From NCBI GenBank assembly GCA_945871875.1, contig CAMBYC010000003.1:1-54843 (forward strand): DNA of 54,843 nucleotides, written 5' to 3'. The translations under genes and the position numbers were made by a program. The notes under the pieces were generated by a model. The model had not been told where the DNA came from. It saw nothing but the letters and a program-made list of their open reading frames with translations, and did no database searches. The stretch is from Sphingobacterium thalpophilum (GTDB taxonomy: Bacteria > Bacteroidota > Bacteroidia > Chitinophagales > Chitinophagaceae). Shown one piece after another: positions 34,489 to 44,164 of the stretch (position 1 is its first letter; each line of letters starts with the position of its first letter).

Positions 34489-35619
34489 CTATTTGAAATC
34501 ATCAAATTTTAACTCCTTAAATACAATCCCCTCATAAGCACTTTTAATACCCGCTTCATAAAAACAAGCTAGGTTCCCATTTGGTAAAATAACAAGGTTA
34601 GAATACGCAGAAGGACCTTCATGCAATACAAGCTTCTCTTTCCATGATTTTCCTTGATTGTAAGATATCCTCACCGTCATATTTGTTCTTGACTTTTGGT
34701 TGGCTGGATTGGAAAACGCGAGAAATGGCTTTCGTCCTTTATGATCATACCACAACATACTTGCTTGGCAAACAGGTTCAATCAATGCAGTGTCTTGTTG
34801 CAGTTCTGACCACGTTTCACCGCCATCGATGCTTGTGGAAGTTTGCCGAACCCGCAGCGCATTATAATTTCGCATGTTCAGTAAGAGCTTTCCTTTTGGT
34901 AGTTCGGCTACCGTGCACTCATTCACCATATCGGTTGGTGTAGAACCACCCAATTTCCAGGTGAGTCCGCCATCCTCAGAGTGAATGCTGTGGGAATAAT
35001 ACTTTTTTGATACCGCTTCAATATGATCACAAGGAATTACCAGCCTATTCTTATATTTTTTTGAGCGCATCTGAATCCCATTACCCGGACCAGTTGCATA
35101 CCAAGTCCAGTCTGGCATTTTAACAGCCGAAGTAATATCTCTAGCAGTTGACCAGCTATTCCCTTCATCGCTGGAAGAAAGTACAAATACCCTTCGGCTG
35201 TCTTTACTGGTACCATTGATGATTTGTTCTTCACGGTCAGTACCTAAGTTCCAGGTTGATAACAAAATAATATTTCCAGTTTGTTGATCAACCACAGGCG
35301 CAGGATTACCGCAGGTATTTTCAGCATCATCCCAAACTATACTAATTTTCGACCAAGTTTTACCTCCATCAAATGATCGTTTAACGACTAGGTCTATATT
35401 TCCAGCATCACTACAATTATTCTTCCGTGCTTCCGCAAAAGCTAGTATTGTCCCCTTAGTAGTTGTAACAATTGCAGGGATTCTAAAACATTTATAACCA
35501 TCTTCGCCACTTTTAAAAAGAGGATTCAAATCCTGTCCCATTGCTGCAGAAACTGAAAACAAAAAAACGACTACGGCAAAGGCATTGATACTTTTTCTGA
35601 AAAATAATTTTGAATGCAT
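34489..35619 (-). CDS. nanH: Exo-alpha-sialidase (GH33)
   Basis: A 376-residue secreted enzyme (signal peptide 1-29). It has the full GH33 signature: FRIP at residues 45-48 (Arg46 of the arginine triad), FAEAR, an acid/base Asp71 in CSDAGNIDLV, Asp boxes SFDGGKTW, SSDEGNSW, SEDGGLTW and SIDGGETW, Glu234 (NECTV), Arg250 (LNMRNY), Arg311 (SRTNMTVR) and nucleophile Tyr339 (SAYSNL). It is shorter than Bacteroides sialidases that carry an extra N-terminal carbohydrate-binding domain; here only the catalytic propeller is present. It lies after the NanM-type mutarotase on the same strand and would supply free sialic acid to the NanM-NanA pathway. Confidence 0.9.
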   Translation of the reverse strand: MHSKLFFRKSINAFAVVVFLFSVSAAMGQDLNPLFKSGEDGYKCFRIPAIVTTTKGTILAFAEARKNNCSDAGNIDLVVKRSFDGGKTWSKISIVWDDAENTCGNPAPVVDQQTGNIILLSTWNLGTDREEQIINGTSKDSRRVFVLSSSDEGNSWSTARDITSAVKMPDWTWYATGPGNGIQMRSKKYKNRLVIPCDHIEAVSKKYYSHSIHSEDGGLTWKLGGSTPTDMVNECTVAELPKGKLLLNMRNYNALRVRQTSTSIDGGETWSELQQDTALIEPVCQASMLWYDHKGRKPFLAFSNPANQKSRTNMTVRISYNQGKSWKEKLVLHEGPSAYSNLVILPNGNLACFYEAGIKSAYEGIVFKELKFDDFK

Positions 35620-35781
35620 ATTTTAAATATTAAGGGAAATGTGATAATCTATCTCTAAAGTGCTGTTTGATTTTTTTACTTCATCATATAAGGTAATCCG
35701 CTTTACAAATTTTGCTACCCTTGGCCTAAGATTGTTATTTACTTTAAACGAATCTACAAGGCCGTTAGATATTATACTAGG

Positions 35782-36915
35782 CTAATGTGGTGTTGCCACT
35801 AATACTTTATTGGTCCTAACTGCGGGTCTTGCTTCACCCCCAGGTATAATCACTTTGCCATTCCAAACAACAAGGGGCGTTGTAACGGGTGCGTATATAC
35901 TTGCATGAGGGTTTACAACAGCATCAGGTTTCTTATTAACGGGCATTTTACCCTTTACAGACCAACTATCGGTAATAACATTATATGCCAATATCTCATC
36001 TTTGAACCCAGGATGCTGATCTTTTAATTCTGCAACCCTAGAAGCATCTTTCCCTTCATCTCCACCAAATAAAAGTAGATTAGACTGGTCATCATTGTAT
36101 GCAGGAGAAGGCGCTGCCGCAATTGGATGAGGAAGATTCGCAATACGAGTCCATCCAATTCCCATCTTGTATTTCCAACAATCTTCTAAATATACCCTGC
36201 TTATAATGGCATCTTTATTCACTAGGTGTACACCACCAAATACAAAAAAACTACCATTATGGGTACCCGCTGTTGCCAACATTCGTGAATTTCCCGGAAA
36301 TGGTTCTAGTATTTTCCACTTTTTTTCAGCTGCTGTCATATCCAGGCACCAAAACACATTTTCCGTCATGCCGGTAGGTGTTTTAATTCCTCCAGTTATG
36401 TAAATTATATTATTTATAATCGTACCACATGCATTGATCATAGGCGCGGGCATTGATGGTAAAACCTGCGTTTCAATAGTTCCATTTACATACTGTAGAA
36501 AAAAAACATCTGCATAATTTTGTAGCGCATCTCCACCACCTAAACATATAACGCCATCATTATAGGTTAGCGAAACACCATACCCCAATGGCCTTGGCAA
36601 CTTTCCTATTTTTTTCCACTTGGAACCACCGTTTTCCAATACAAAAACATGATCATACCAAGTTTTTACTCCATTTGTCCAGGGTCTCTTATTACCTGGA
36701 AAGTTTGAACCGCCAGCTACAATCAGGGCATTGTTACTTACACCTGCATAAGATCCAGCAAACCCATCCGCATCTGGTATTGATTCAAATTGTTGCCAAC
36801 TAAATAAATTATTTTTCATTAAATGCTGTGCCTCACTGCTCATATTAATTAAAATAAAAGTGAATAAAATAACCTTGGTTCTGATTAACATACCTAATGT
36901 TTTAGAATAATACAT
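35782..36915 (-). CDS. nanM: N-acetylneuraminate epimerase/mutarotase (cyclically permuted Kelch protein)
   Basis: A 377-residue secreted Kelch beta-propeller (hydrophobic signal segment after residue 12). Kelch-type turns are seen in LIVAGGSNFPGNKRPW, GVICLGGGDALQNYADV, IIYITGGIKTPT, SFFVFGGVHL and NLLLFGGDEG. The C terminus (VIIPGGEARPAVRTNKVL) has the form typical of the cyclically permuted mutarotase family. Such enzymes speed conversion of alpha- to beta-N-acetylneuraminate after sialidase release. The start codon overlaps the NanA stop (TAATG), which supports ATG 36915 over the internal Met9. The frame remains open for about 50 codons after its TAG stop. Confidence 0.87.
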   Translation of the reverse strand: MYYSKTLGMLIRTKVILFTFILINMSSEAQHLMKNNLFSWQQFESIPDADGFAGSYAGVSNNALIVAGGSNFPGNKRPWTNGVKTWYDHVFVLENGGSKWKKIGKLPRPLGYGVSLTYNDGVICLGGGDALQNYADVFFLQYVNGTIETQVLPSMPAPMINACGTIINNIIYITGGIKTPTGMTENVFWCLDMTAAEKKWKILEPFPGNSRMLATAGTHNGSFFVFGGVHLVNKDAIISRVYLEDCWKYKMGIGWTRIANLPHPIAAAPSPAYNDDQSNLLLFGGDEGKDASRVAELKDQHPGFKDEILAYNVITDSWSVKGKMPVNKKPDAVVNPHASIYAPVTTPLVVWNGKVIIPGGEARPAVRTNKVLVATPH

Positions 36916-37835
36916 TATCCACTCGCCCTGCTATTTATTTTATCAAAAAAAGAAAGGGCATCCAATTCCTTTTTAAATTTGTCGTAACTATCATTACTTA
37001 AGGTTACCAATGGAAGCCTAGAAGGCCCAAAATCCCAACCAAGCATTTTCATGATTGCTTTTTGGCCTGGGATAGGGGGATATTTTAGCAATACCCTGAT
37101 GGCTTCCACCATGAACAAATGGTTTTTTTGTGCAGATACAATATCCCCGCTATTAAAAAGGTCAATAGTTTTAAGATATTGGGGGGCTGCAAAAGTATAG
37201 GTACTGCCAATGGCTCCTTTTGCCCCCACAGCTAGTGCGGAAAGCAGTAATTCATCCAATCCAAATAATATATCAAACCTGCCGTTTTCGAAATTTAAGC
37301 AGGATTGAAATTCATGAATAGAGGAAGCTGAATATTTAATTCCAGCGAGGTTAGCAATCAAGGGGCTCGCATACTGCAAAAATTCAATCATATCCATGCT
37401 TACACCGGTAAGATGAGGAATATGATAGTAATAGAAAGGAATAGCCGGTGCAGCAGCGGCTATTTCTGCCATGCAATTGACTAGATTTATAACTGATGTT
37501 GGTTTGAAATAAAAGGCGGCCACTGATGAAAAAGCATCTGCACCTGATTCAGCTGCATGTGCAGCAAGTATTTTAGCTTCGGCTATACTACTATGTCCAA
37601 CATGAACAATAACCAACATTCTTCCCTTCACAGCCTTAATAAAAACTTCAGTCACTTTCATTCTTTCTTGAGTAGTCATATTTGGCCCTTCGCCATTACT
37701 ACCGCAAACATAGATTCCACGTAATCCATCAAGAACTAACCTATCAACCAAGCTTGGTATAAAATCGAAATTTATAGACCCATCTTCATTAAATGGGGTA
37801 AATACCGCTGCTACCAAACCTTCAATTTTAAACAT
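36915..37835 (-). CDS. nanA: N-acetylneuraminate lyase
   Basis: A 306-residue TIM-barrel aldolase. GSNGE is at residues 45-49 and the catalytic pair Tyr137 (FYYYHIPHLTG) and Schiff-base Lys167 (AGIKYSASS) is spaced as in known NanA enzymes (Tyr137/Lys165 in E. coli). The YYYHIP segment is typical of sialic acid lyases rather than DapA. It splits N-acetylneuraminate into N-acetylmannosamine and pyruvate in the cytoplasm. It follows SusD by about 35 bases and overlaps the nanM start, so the order SusC-SusD-nanA-nanM-sialidases is one operon. Enzymes for later steps (NanE, NanK, NagA/B) are not in the window. Confidence 0.92.
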   Translation of the reverse strand: MFKIEGLVAAVFTPFNEDGSINFDFIPSLVDRLVLDGLRGIYVCGSNGEGPNMTTQERMKVTEVFIKAVKGRMLVIVHVGHSSIAEAKILAAHAAESGADAFSSVAAFYFKPTSVINLVNCMAEIAAAAPAIPFYYYHIPHLTGVSMDMIEFLQYASPLIANLAGIKYSASSIHEFQSCLNFENGRFDILFGLDELLLSALAVGAKGAIGSTYTFAAPQYLKTIDLFNSGDIVSAQKNHLFMVEAIRVLLKYPPIPGQKAIMKMLGWDFGPSRLPLVTLSNDSYDKFKKELDALSFFDKINSRASG

Positions 37836-37869
37836 GTCAATTATATTTGTTAATAATATTTATTACTTT

Positions 37870-39339
37870 TTAATATCCCTGTGTCTGCACTAACTTACTA
37901 TTATTGGCTAAAACAGTGGTGTTTAAAGGCCAATGAAGTGGTGTTGTTTTCCCAACCAAATTAGGTATGTATGTGTAGATATTAATTGTTCCGCCTTTGT
38001 GGAACCGCACTAGATCGTACCAACGTTTATTTTCAAAAAATAATTCTCTACCTCGTTCATCCAATATTTCTTTTTCAACTGAACCCTTATCACTTGGTCC
38101 TGTGTAATCTCCAATTCCTGCCCTATTACGCACTTTATTCAATTCTGTAATGGCAGATACGGTATTATTAATCCCCGCATAAGCTTCTGCTTTCATCAAC
38201 TGCACATCAGCTAGGCGATACATTATAATATCATTATCGGAAATCCTTTCATCTGAATATTTTGTACCAGGGTATTTTGTAATCCAAGAAATTTTAAACC
38301 CCGAACTTTGTCTTTCAGTAACCCAAGTAAATGGAATCCTTTTATCATTAGGGTATGCATCAAACAATGCTTTGGATTTTGCACTGATCTGATAGGCTCC
38401 CTGGCCTCCCGCAGCACTATTTGCCCAAGGAAGGCTGTCAAGATTTAGTGCACCCGAAATGATAGCAAGAAACGGAAGTGCATTATAAGCATAGTTCGCT
38501 CCTGTTTCATCCCTAGTGTAATATGCTGCCAATAAAACTTCACTATTAGCAGAAGCCTTGAGACCTGTAACATTTTTAAAGTTGGTATTTAATGAAACGC
38601 CTGAAGATTCCACTTCAGTGATTGCCAAGATGGCAGCATTCAAATCAGTATTTCCACCTGCAAGTACCTTGGCACTCCAAAGTTTTGTATCCGCTTTTAG
38701 GGCCTGTATAGAACCATAAGCAAAGCGATATTTTGAGGGGTAAGTCGAAGCTGCATAAGTACTTAATGATTTTAATACAATGATTGAAGTGTCGATATCA
38801 GCTTGTATTTGTTTCATCACATCCACTGCGGGGGATCTGGGTAATAAAGGAACATTATCATTTGTAATTGCTTGAAGCATTAATGGCGCATCCCCAATGA
38901 TTCTTACCAAAGAGAAATAGAAATAGGCTCGTAACGCATGGGTTTCAGCAATGATTCTTTTCTTATTATCTGGCACAGAAAATGGAAAGTCTTTTATTTT
39001 TTCCAATAATAAATTACAGTTTCCAATGGCTTGGTACCACTGGTTATAATTGATGGCACCTGATGAAGGCGTGATAATTTGCGTCCAAGATTCTGTAAAC
39101 CGCGCATTGGAAGCTGCTATCAATTCTTCACTACGTTCTGTACCAAAGGTTACATTATTAGCAAAGCTCCGCATAAATGTATAAGTACCTGTAAGGTATG
39201 GCTCAAAATCACCTTCACTTTTAAAATAATTGGCGTCGGTAATACTTGAATCGGTCTTTATATCCAATGTTTTTGAACAGCTGGTAAAGACAAAAAAAAG
39301 TGAAATCGTCATACTTATAAAGAATAATATCCTTTTCAT
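37870..39339 (-). CDS. SusD/RagB-family lipoprotein of the sialic-acid locus
   Basis: A 489-residue lipoprotein (lipobox VFTSC, Cys21). SusD features are NWYQAIGNCNLLLEKI-type helices near the N terminus (here NYNQWYQAIGNCNLLLEKI), AETHALRAYFYFSLVR, YRLADVQLMKAEAYAGIN and the C-terminal DERGRELFFENKRWYDLVRF. It would bind sialylated glycans at the cell surface with its SusC partner 36 bases upstream. Its role in sialic-acid capture follows from position directly before nanA. Confidence 0.95.
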   Translation of the reverse strand: MKRILFFISMTISLFFVFTSCSKTLDIKTDSSITDANYFKSEGDFEPYLTGTYTFMRSFANNVTFGTERSEELIAASNARFTESWTQIITPSSGAINYNQWYQAIGNCNLLLEKIKDFPFSVPDNKKRIIAETHALRAYFYFSLVRIIGDAPLMLQAITNDNVPLLPRSPAVDVMKQIQADIDTSIIVLKSLSTYAASTYPSKYRFAYGSIQALKADTKLWSAKVLAGGNTDLNAAILAITEVESSGVSLNTNFKNVTGLKASANSEVLLAAYYTRDETGANYAYNALPFLAIISGALNLDSLPWANSAAGGQGAYQISAKSKALFDAYPNDKRIPFTWVTERQSSGFKISWITKYPGTKYSDERISDNDIIMYRLADVQLMKAEAYAGINNTVSAITELNKVRNRAGIGDYTGPSDKGSVEKEILDERGRELFFENKRWYDLVRFHKGGTINIYTYIPNLVGKTTPLHWPLNTTVLANNSKLVQTQGY

Positions 39340-39375
39340 ATCTAAAATATTTTATCGTTTTTTTAATGATTGGTT

Positions 39376-42300
39376 TTAAAATTTCAATGTTCCACCTAGG
39401 GAAAACTGTCTTGGGCGTGGATATGATCCTTGATCGAATCCAGTATATGTTTCAGGATTCACTCCTTTATATTTTGTGAGGTAACCCAAATTATAGATTC
39501 CAGCAAAAACATTAAAACCAGTACAATGTATTTTACGGACTATAGACTGGGGTATGTCATAGGCAATTGAAAGTTCCCTAAAAGCTAAAAAATCGCCTTT
39601 TGTAATCATAGCTGAAACATCAGGCCCATAGGCGTTGTTATTGCCATTCGTAGCCGAGCGAATATAATTACGCTGTCCAAAGTCAAAATCTGCAAAAGAA
39701 AACCTTGCATATTGTTTATTGACATCACCTGATTTTTGCCATGTATTGGAACCAATAGCCTCTATAACAGCTCCCTCGTTAAATGCGCGCCCTTGACCAA
39801 GAGATCTTGCTAAGGCGCCATCGCTTATTATATGCCCCATTGCATAATCCATCGTAAATCTTACTGAAATACCTTTATATGTGAAGGTATTTTGCATACC
39901 TCCAATCTTGTTTGGTGATTTATACCCCATAAATACCTGATCTTGGGAGTTAATTACGCCATCATTATTGATATCATCAAAAATGAAATCTCCAGCACGT
40001 TTGCCCAGTGTTATTCCAACTGGAGAAGCAAGAAGATCCTTATGCGTTAAATTCCAAGTAGCCGCTTCTGCGTCTGTAGAAAAAACACCTAGAACCTTGT
40101 AAGCCCAAAGACCATAGGGTGTTTCACCTTCTGCAAAACCTCCTGCTTCAATCAGTTGTTTGCTTCCCGGATCGTATACTTTGTCGCCACCCTGCCTGTT
40201 TTGAAGTCGGCCATTTTCTGGAAGTTTAATAATGGTCGTTTTATTATAGGCAAAAGAAAAATTGGTTTTCCACATAAATGATTTTACATTAATGATCGTG
40301 GCCCCTAATTCTATCTCGACACCCTTATTTTGCAATGTTCCATTATTAAAGGTAATAGATGAGAAAGGTGATTCTGATGGTAATGGTTTGCTGGCAATTC
40401 TATCTTTGGTTAATTTATTATAATAATCAACCGTTAAATTAATTTTGCCTCTAAAGAAAGATGCATCAAATGCAAGGTCTGCCGTTTCAGTAGTCTCCCA
40501 TTTCAAGTTGGGATTTTGAAGGTTTGACCTTAAAATTCCTGATCCATTTGCATATACAACAGCTCCATAACCACCATAAGTATCAGTAATACTAAGATCA
40601 CTAAGCCCAGAAGTACCCCAACTTCCCCTAAACTTTAAAGCATTAATAAAGCTTACATTCCAAAATTTTTCTTTATGTATATTCCATCCTGCAGAAATTG
40701 ACGGGAAAAAAGCATATTTATTGGCATCTGTAAAATTGGAAAACCCATCTCTACGAATGGAACCGCTCAAGAGGTATTTTGCATTATAATCATAATTGAA
40801 CTGCCCAAAAAAACTTGCCGATTTTGTTTCCAGTAAAGAAGTTCCAAAATTTGTCACATTGCTCAACACCGTTCCGTTAATAACAGTGGTAGGCGGTTCA
40901 TTAATGGTAAAAATATAATCATTGGTAGCCCTTTGCGATCCTATATTAATTACATTATTATTATTTTGCTGATAATTAAAACCTGCAAGTGTGGTAAAGT
41001 TATGATCAGTTCCAATACTAAAATCATATTGCAATATCTGGTCAGTCATACGCTGCCTAGAAGCATTTGTCTGTTCATTTTTTTGTCTTTGGGTACCGGG
41101 TTGCTGGATTTCACTTTGAGGTGTTTGCAACCTTCTGAACATGTAGGAATAATCATTAATGAGATAAGAAAAAGAAGGTTTAAAATGTAACCCTTTTAAG
41201 ATTGTTAAGTCGCCACCTACTCTTGAAACTAACCTTTCACTTACAACCCTAGTTTCATCATATTTTAAAGTGTGTAGCCTGTTTCGGGTTGAATAATTTT
41301 CACCGGTTGCGGGGTTTCCGTCATCTTTAAAAATACGAATCAATGGCGTAAGGTGAACAGCCCTGATTAAATCATTCTGGAAGGCCTCCACATAATTGGG
41401 GTTCAAATTTTGGTAATTAATCATCACATCAATCTTAAAATTCTCAGAAGCTTTGAAACTGAAATTTCCGAGCATATCAAATCGTTTGTATCCTGTACCA
41501 ATTAAAACGCCTTTTTGATTATTTATTCCAAACCCAACATTATAAGTTGCCTTTTCACTACCCCCAGTTATGGAGATATTGTCATTTTGACTAATACCAG
41601 TTTTCCAGATTTGATCTTGGTAATGATTATCTGCAAAAAGTAATCTCGTACCAGGATTGATTGGATCATCCATCACCTTCCACCCTTTTGCTAGCAGGTT
41701 ATCTATATATGGCTGACCTTCAATTGCCAAAATATTATCATAAAGGGCGGTAGAGTAAACATAATTACCATACTGCCCTTTAGCTGTAAACAATTTTGTA
41801 CCTGCAGAGAACCCGCCATTATTCAAAAGGTTATTTTTATCAATGGGATCAGCTGTATTTTTAGCAGTTTTTCGTGCCAAAGTCAGGTATTGTTCGGCTG
41901 TCATATAATCATAACCACTTGCCTGCGTTTCCGAGGTAGTGCGGTGATTTATACTAACATTCATTTTACTGTTGAATTTCCCCCCTTTAGTTTTAATAAC
42001 GATAACGCCATTGGCTCCACGGGCTCCATAAATAGAGGTGGAAGCAGCATCTTTCATTACGGAAAGCGATTCTATATTTTCTGGATTAATATCATCCATA
42101 GGCCTGATTACACCATCAATAATTACAAGAGGACCACTATTACCTGATATGCTGCCATAAGGATTGCCCCCACTATTTCCCTGACCCGAGCCATATGGAT
42201 TGAGTTTAGTACTTCCACGAATAACAATGCTATTTGCTCCTGCACCTGGCTGCCCACTCTGAATTGGAATGGAAACACCAGCTATTTTACCCTGTAATGC

Positions 42301-42747
42301 CTGTACTGGATTAGGATTGGTAGCATTTTTAAGCTCATCAGGATTTAATTTAGCAATAGCTGCTGTGGTTCTAGCACGGGTCTGTTGGGTATAACCCATC
42401 ACAATAACTTCTGTTAGAGAATCACTAGCTCGAACAAGTGAAACATTGATTACTTTATTTACCCCCGCAGCTATTTCTATTTTGTCAAATCCTACTCGAG
42501 AAAAAACCAATATATTATTTTTAGCTATCCCACTTATAGAAAACAACCCATCAACATTGCTTGTTGTGCCCTTTGATGTCCCTTTTACTTTCACAGATGT
42601 ACCTTCCAACCCTACACCTGTGTTGTCGGTAACTTTCCCTGTAACTGTGAAAGACTGAGCATACAAATCTGCAAACGAACAAAAAACTAAACAATAAAAA
42701 AGTATAAACCTTAGTGTAAATGAAAAAAACTTCTTTTTCATGAGCAA
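39376..42747 (-). CDS. SusC/RagA-family TonB-dependent transporter of the sialic-acid locus
   Basis: A 1123-residue outer-membrane protein: signal peptide (to about residue 31), carboxypeptidase-like domain (TGKVTDNTGVGLEGTSVKVK), TonB-dependent plug with TEVIVMGY, SIVIRGS and LVIIDGVIRPMDD, and a beta-barrel ending in RQFSLGGTLKF. It is the first gene of the sialic-acid operon, with a promoter candidate at 42803-42834 and a GntR-type operator just downstream of the -7 box. It should import sialylated oligosaccharides. ATG codons exist at 42747 and 42741 (MLMKKK); the choice does not alter the signal peptide. Confidence 0.95.
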   Translation of the reverse strand: MLMKKKFFSFTLRFILFYCLVFCSFADLYAQSFTVTGKVTDNTGVGLEGTSVKVKGTSKGTTSNVDGLFSISGIAKNNILVFSRVGFDKIEIAAGVNKVINVSLVRASDSLTEVIVMGYTQQTRARTTAAIAKLNPDELKNATNPNPVQALQGKIAGVSIPIQSGQPGAGANSIVIRGSTKLNPYGSGQGNSGGNPYGSISGNSGPLVIIDGVIRPMDDINPENIESLSVMKDAASTSIYGARGANGVIVIKTKGGKFNSKMNVSINHRTTSETQASGYDYMTAEQYLTLARKTAKNTADPIDKNNLLNNGGFSAGTKLFTAKGQYGNYVYSTALYDNILAIEGQPYIDNLLAKGWKVMDDPINPGTRLLFADNHYQDQIWKTGISQNDNISITGGSEKATYNVGFGINNQKGVLIGTGYKRFDMLGNFSFKASENFKIDVMINYQNLNPNYVEAFQNDLIRAVHLTPLIRIFKDDGNPATGENYSTRNRLHTLKYDETRVVSERLVSRVGGDLTILKGLHFKPSFSYLINDYSYMFRRLQTPQSEIQQPGTQRQKNEQTNASRQRMTDQILQYDFSIGTDHNFTTLAGFNYQQNNNNVINIGSQRATNDYIFTINEPPTTVINGTVLSNVTNFGTSLLETKSASFFGQFNYDYNAKYLLSGSIRRDGFSNFTDANKYAFFPSISAGWNIHKEKFWNVSFINALKFRGSWGTSGLSDLSITDTYGGYGAVVYANGSGILRSNLQNPNLKWETTETADLAFDASFFRGKINLTVDYYNKLTKDRIASKPLPSESPFSSITFNNGTLQNKGVEIELGATIINVKSFMWKTNFSFAYNKTTIIKLPENGRLQNRQGGDKVYDPGSKQLIEAGGFAEGETPYGLWAYKVLGVFSTDAEAATWNLTHKDLLASPVGITLGKRAGDFIFDDINNDGVINSQDQVFMGYKSPNKIGGMQNTFTYKGISVRFTMDYAMGHIISDGALARSLGQGRAFNEGAVIEAIGSNTWQKSGDVNKQYARFSFADFDFGQRNYIRSATNGNNNAYGPDVSAMITKGDFLAFRELSIAYDIPQSIVRKIHCTGFNVFAGIYNLGYLTKYKGVNPETYTGFDQGSYPRPRQFSLGGTLKF

Positions 42748-42789
42748 TTAATTTTTAGAGATTAATTTAATATTTGTAATAATGTAATT

Positions 42790-42800
42790 ATGTACTACAA
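42790..42800. promoter_or_regulatory. Candidate GntR/FadR-type operator 1 (at SusC transcription start)
   Basis: ATGTACTACAA fits the FadR-subfamily operator TnGTnnnACnA at all but the first position. It sits immediately downstream of the SusC -7 box on the minus strand, where a bound repressor would block initiation. Its core TGTACTACA recurs at 42928. Confidence 0.5.
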
Positions 42801-42802
42801 TA

Positions 42803-42834
42803 CAAATATTGAACACAAAATCCACTTCGCCAAA
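42803..42834 (-). promoter_or_regulatory. Candidate promoter of the SusC-nan operon
   Basis: On the minus strand a TTTG box (42834-42831) is followed after 20 bases by AATATTTG (42810-42803), one mismatch from TAnnTTTG. The spacing equals that of the tRNA-like RNA promoter. A start near 42797 would give a leader of about 50 bases. Confidence 0.5.
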
Positions 42835-42927
42835 TATTTCTTTACTCTTTTTGGGGCACAATTTGTTTATCGCAAATCCACTCCAAAAAAAGAGGAAAGG
42901 GGATTATTTATTTGTTCTTTTATGTTA

Positions 42928-42938
42928 TTGTACTACAT
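42928..42938. promoter_or_regulatory. Candidate GntR/FadR-type operator 2
   Basis: TTGTACTACAT matches TnGTnnnACnA at all but the last position. It lies about 130 bases upstream of operator 1 in the divergent SusC/GntR spacer. The rest of the spacer (42840-43240) shows nothing else I can name. Confidence 0.45.
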
Positions 42939-43242
42939 AAAATGGTTATTCTGAACATTCACTTAAACTGATATTCTTCTAATTTTAATAAAAGAATTTA
43001 ACCTTTCTGATTACGTCCTATGTAGATAGGATAATGCAAACCAGTGCATCGAATCTAATGTTTTACACTACAATCGCCCATGTATTTTAAAACCATTTGG
43101 AAACGGCAAAATGCCCTTTTGTCCAACAAATAAAAATAAATAATCCTGATTGCTCATTCTCCTAAATCAACAGTATTAAACACTTTTTTGAGGAGTCATT
43201 TTAGCATTACTTTATGGTATAAATACTAGACTATATTTAAAC

Positions 43243-43256
43243 TTGTTCTACATTTG
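43243..43256 (+). promoter_or_regulatory. GntR gene -7 box overlapping a third operator-like site
   Basis: TACATTTG (43249-43256) is an exact TAnnTTTG -7 box for the GntR gene; no good -33 box is seen. It overlaps TTGTTCTACAT (43243-43253), which differs at one base from operator 2. This suggests autoregulation. Confidence 0.5.
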
Positions 43257-43274
43257 CACAAATTAAACTGTTTT

Positions 43275-43976
43275 ATGACTAAGAAAAGTGTAATCAATGT
43301 TGAAATTGAAAAAGTCAATTATAAAACAATGGCAGATGTGGTGGAGACTAAATTATTCGAATTTCTAAAAAATAATTCATTTAAGCTAGGAGATATTTTG
43401 CCAAGTGAAGTAGAATTGGCAGTATCATTAGGTGTAAGTAGGAACGTTTTACGGGAGGCCTTAAGCCGATTACGAATGCTGGGAATGATTGAAAGTAAAA
43501 AAAAACGAGGAATGGTGCTTTCAAGTCCGGATATATTAGGGGCAATGGAAAGAGTCATGAATCCGCTCATTATTGATGAGAGTACTTTAAAAGATATTTT
43601 TGAACTGCGTTTAACTTTAGAGATGGGAATGGCGGATATTTTATACATCCGTAAAACGGACGAAGATATTGATGAACTAGAGAAAATAGCACTGAATGAA
43701 AAGGCTAAACGATTAAACGAGGCATTCCGCATAAAAAACGAAATAGATTTCCATGGTAAATTGTATCAAATGACAGGTAATGATACGATGCAACGTTTTT
43801 CTAATTTATTGATGCCCGTTTTTGGATATATTGCTAATCTGGAAAAAGTTCCGAAGATTGGAGCTGTTAGTCATTTAGACCTAGTTCATTTGCTAAGATC
43901 CAGTTCTAGAGAAGAATTTCGAAAAGGTATGCGGACGCACCTAGAAAACCATTTTTCCAAATTGGAAATGAAATGA
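43275..43976 (+). CDS. GntR/FadR-family regulator, probable controller of the sialic-acid locus
   Basis: From ATG 43275 the protein has 233 residues. The N-terminal winged helix includes LPSEVELAVSLGVSRNVLRE and the wing GMIESKKKRGMVL. An all-helical FCD effector domain (about 90-225) carries ELRLTLEMG, the Asp/His metal-ligand pattern (IDFHGKLYQMTGND) and MRTHLENHFSKL. A TTG at 43254 would add seven residues but lies inside the -7 box, so ATG 43275 is preferred. It is divergent from the SusC-nan operon, and operator-like repeats TGTnCTACA lie in the shared spacer and at its own promoter. FCD-type NanR repressors respond to sialic acid in other bacteria; the same role here is a good inference. 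Confidence 0.88.
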   Translation: MTKKSVINVEIEKVNYKTMADVVETKLFEFLKNNSFKLGDILPSEVELAVSLGVSRNVLREALSRLRMLGMIESKKKRGMVLSSPDILGAMERVMNPLIIDESTLKDIFELRLTLEMGMADILYIRKTDEDIDELEKIALNEKAKRLNEAFRIKNEIDFHGKLYQMTGNDTMQRFSNLLMPVFGYIANLEKVPKIGAVSHLDLVHLLRSSSREEFRKGMRTHLENHFSKLEMK

Positions 43977-44046
43977 TGTTTAGTGAATTAGTATGAGCGA
44001 GTTAAGCGTGTTAACTCCATAAATTGAAAATTGGATTAAAGCTAAT

Positions 44047-44077
44047 AAAAAAAGGGAGGTTTTGGCCTCCCTTTTTT
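44047..44077. terminator. Bidirectional terminator between GntR and rhamnosidase genes
   Basis: The stem AGGGAGG/CCTCCCT is flanked by A-run and T-run arms, giving a hairpin that reads as a terminator on both strands. It serves the converging GntR gene (ends 43976) and the GH78 gene (ends 44165). Confidence 0.85.
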
Positions 44078-44164
44078 CAATTCTTTTTTGTTTTTTCGGA
44101 CAACAATGGTTTAGAATCGTTTATGTTATCAATGAAAACAATCAAGTCATTATCTGCTTAATTA

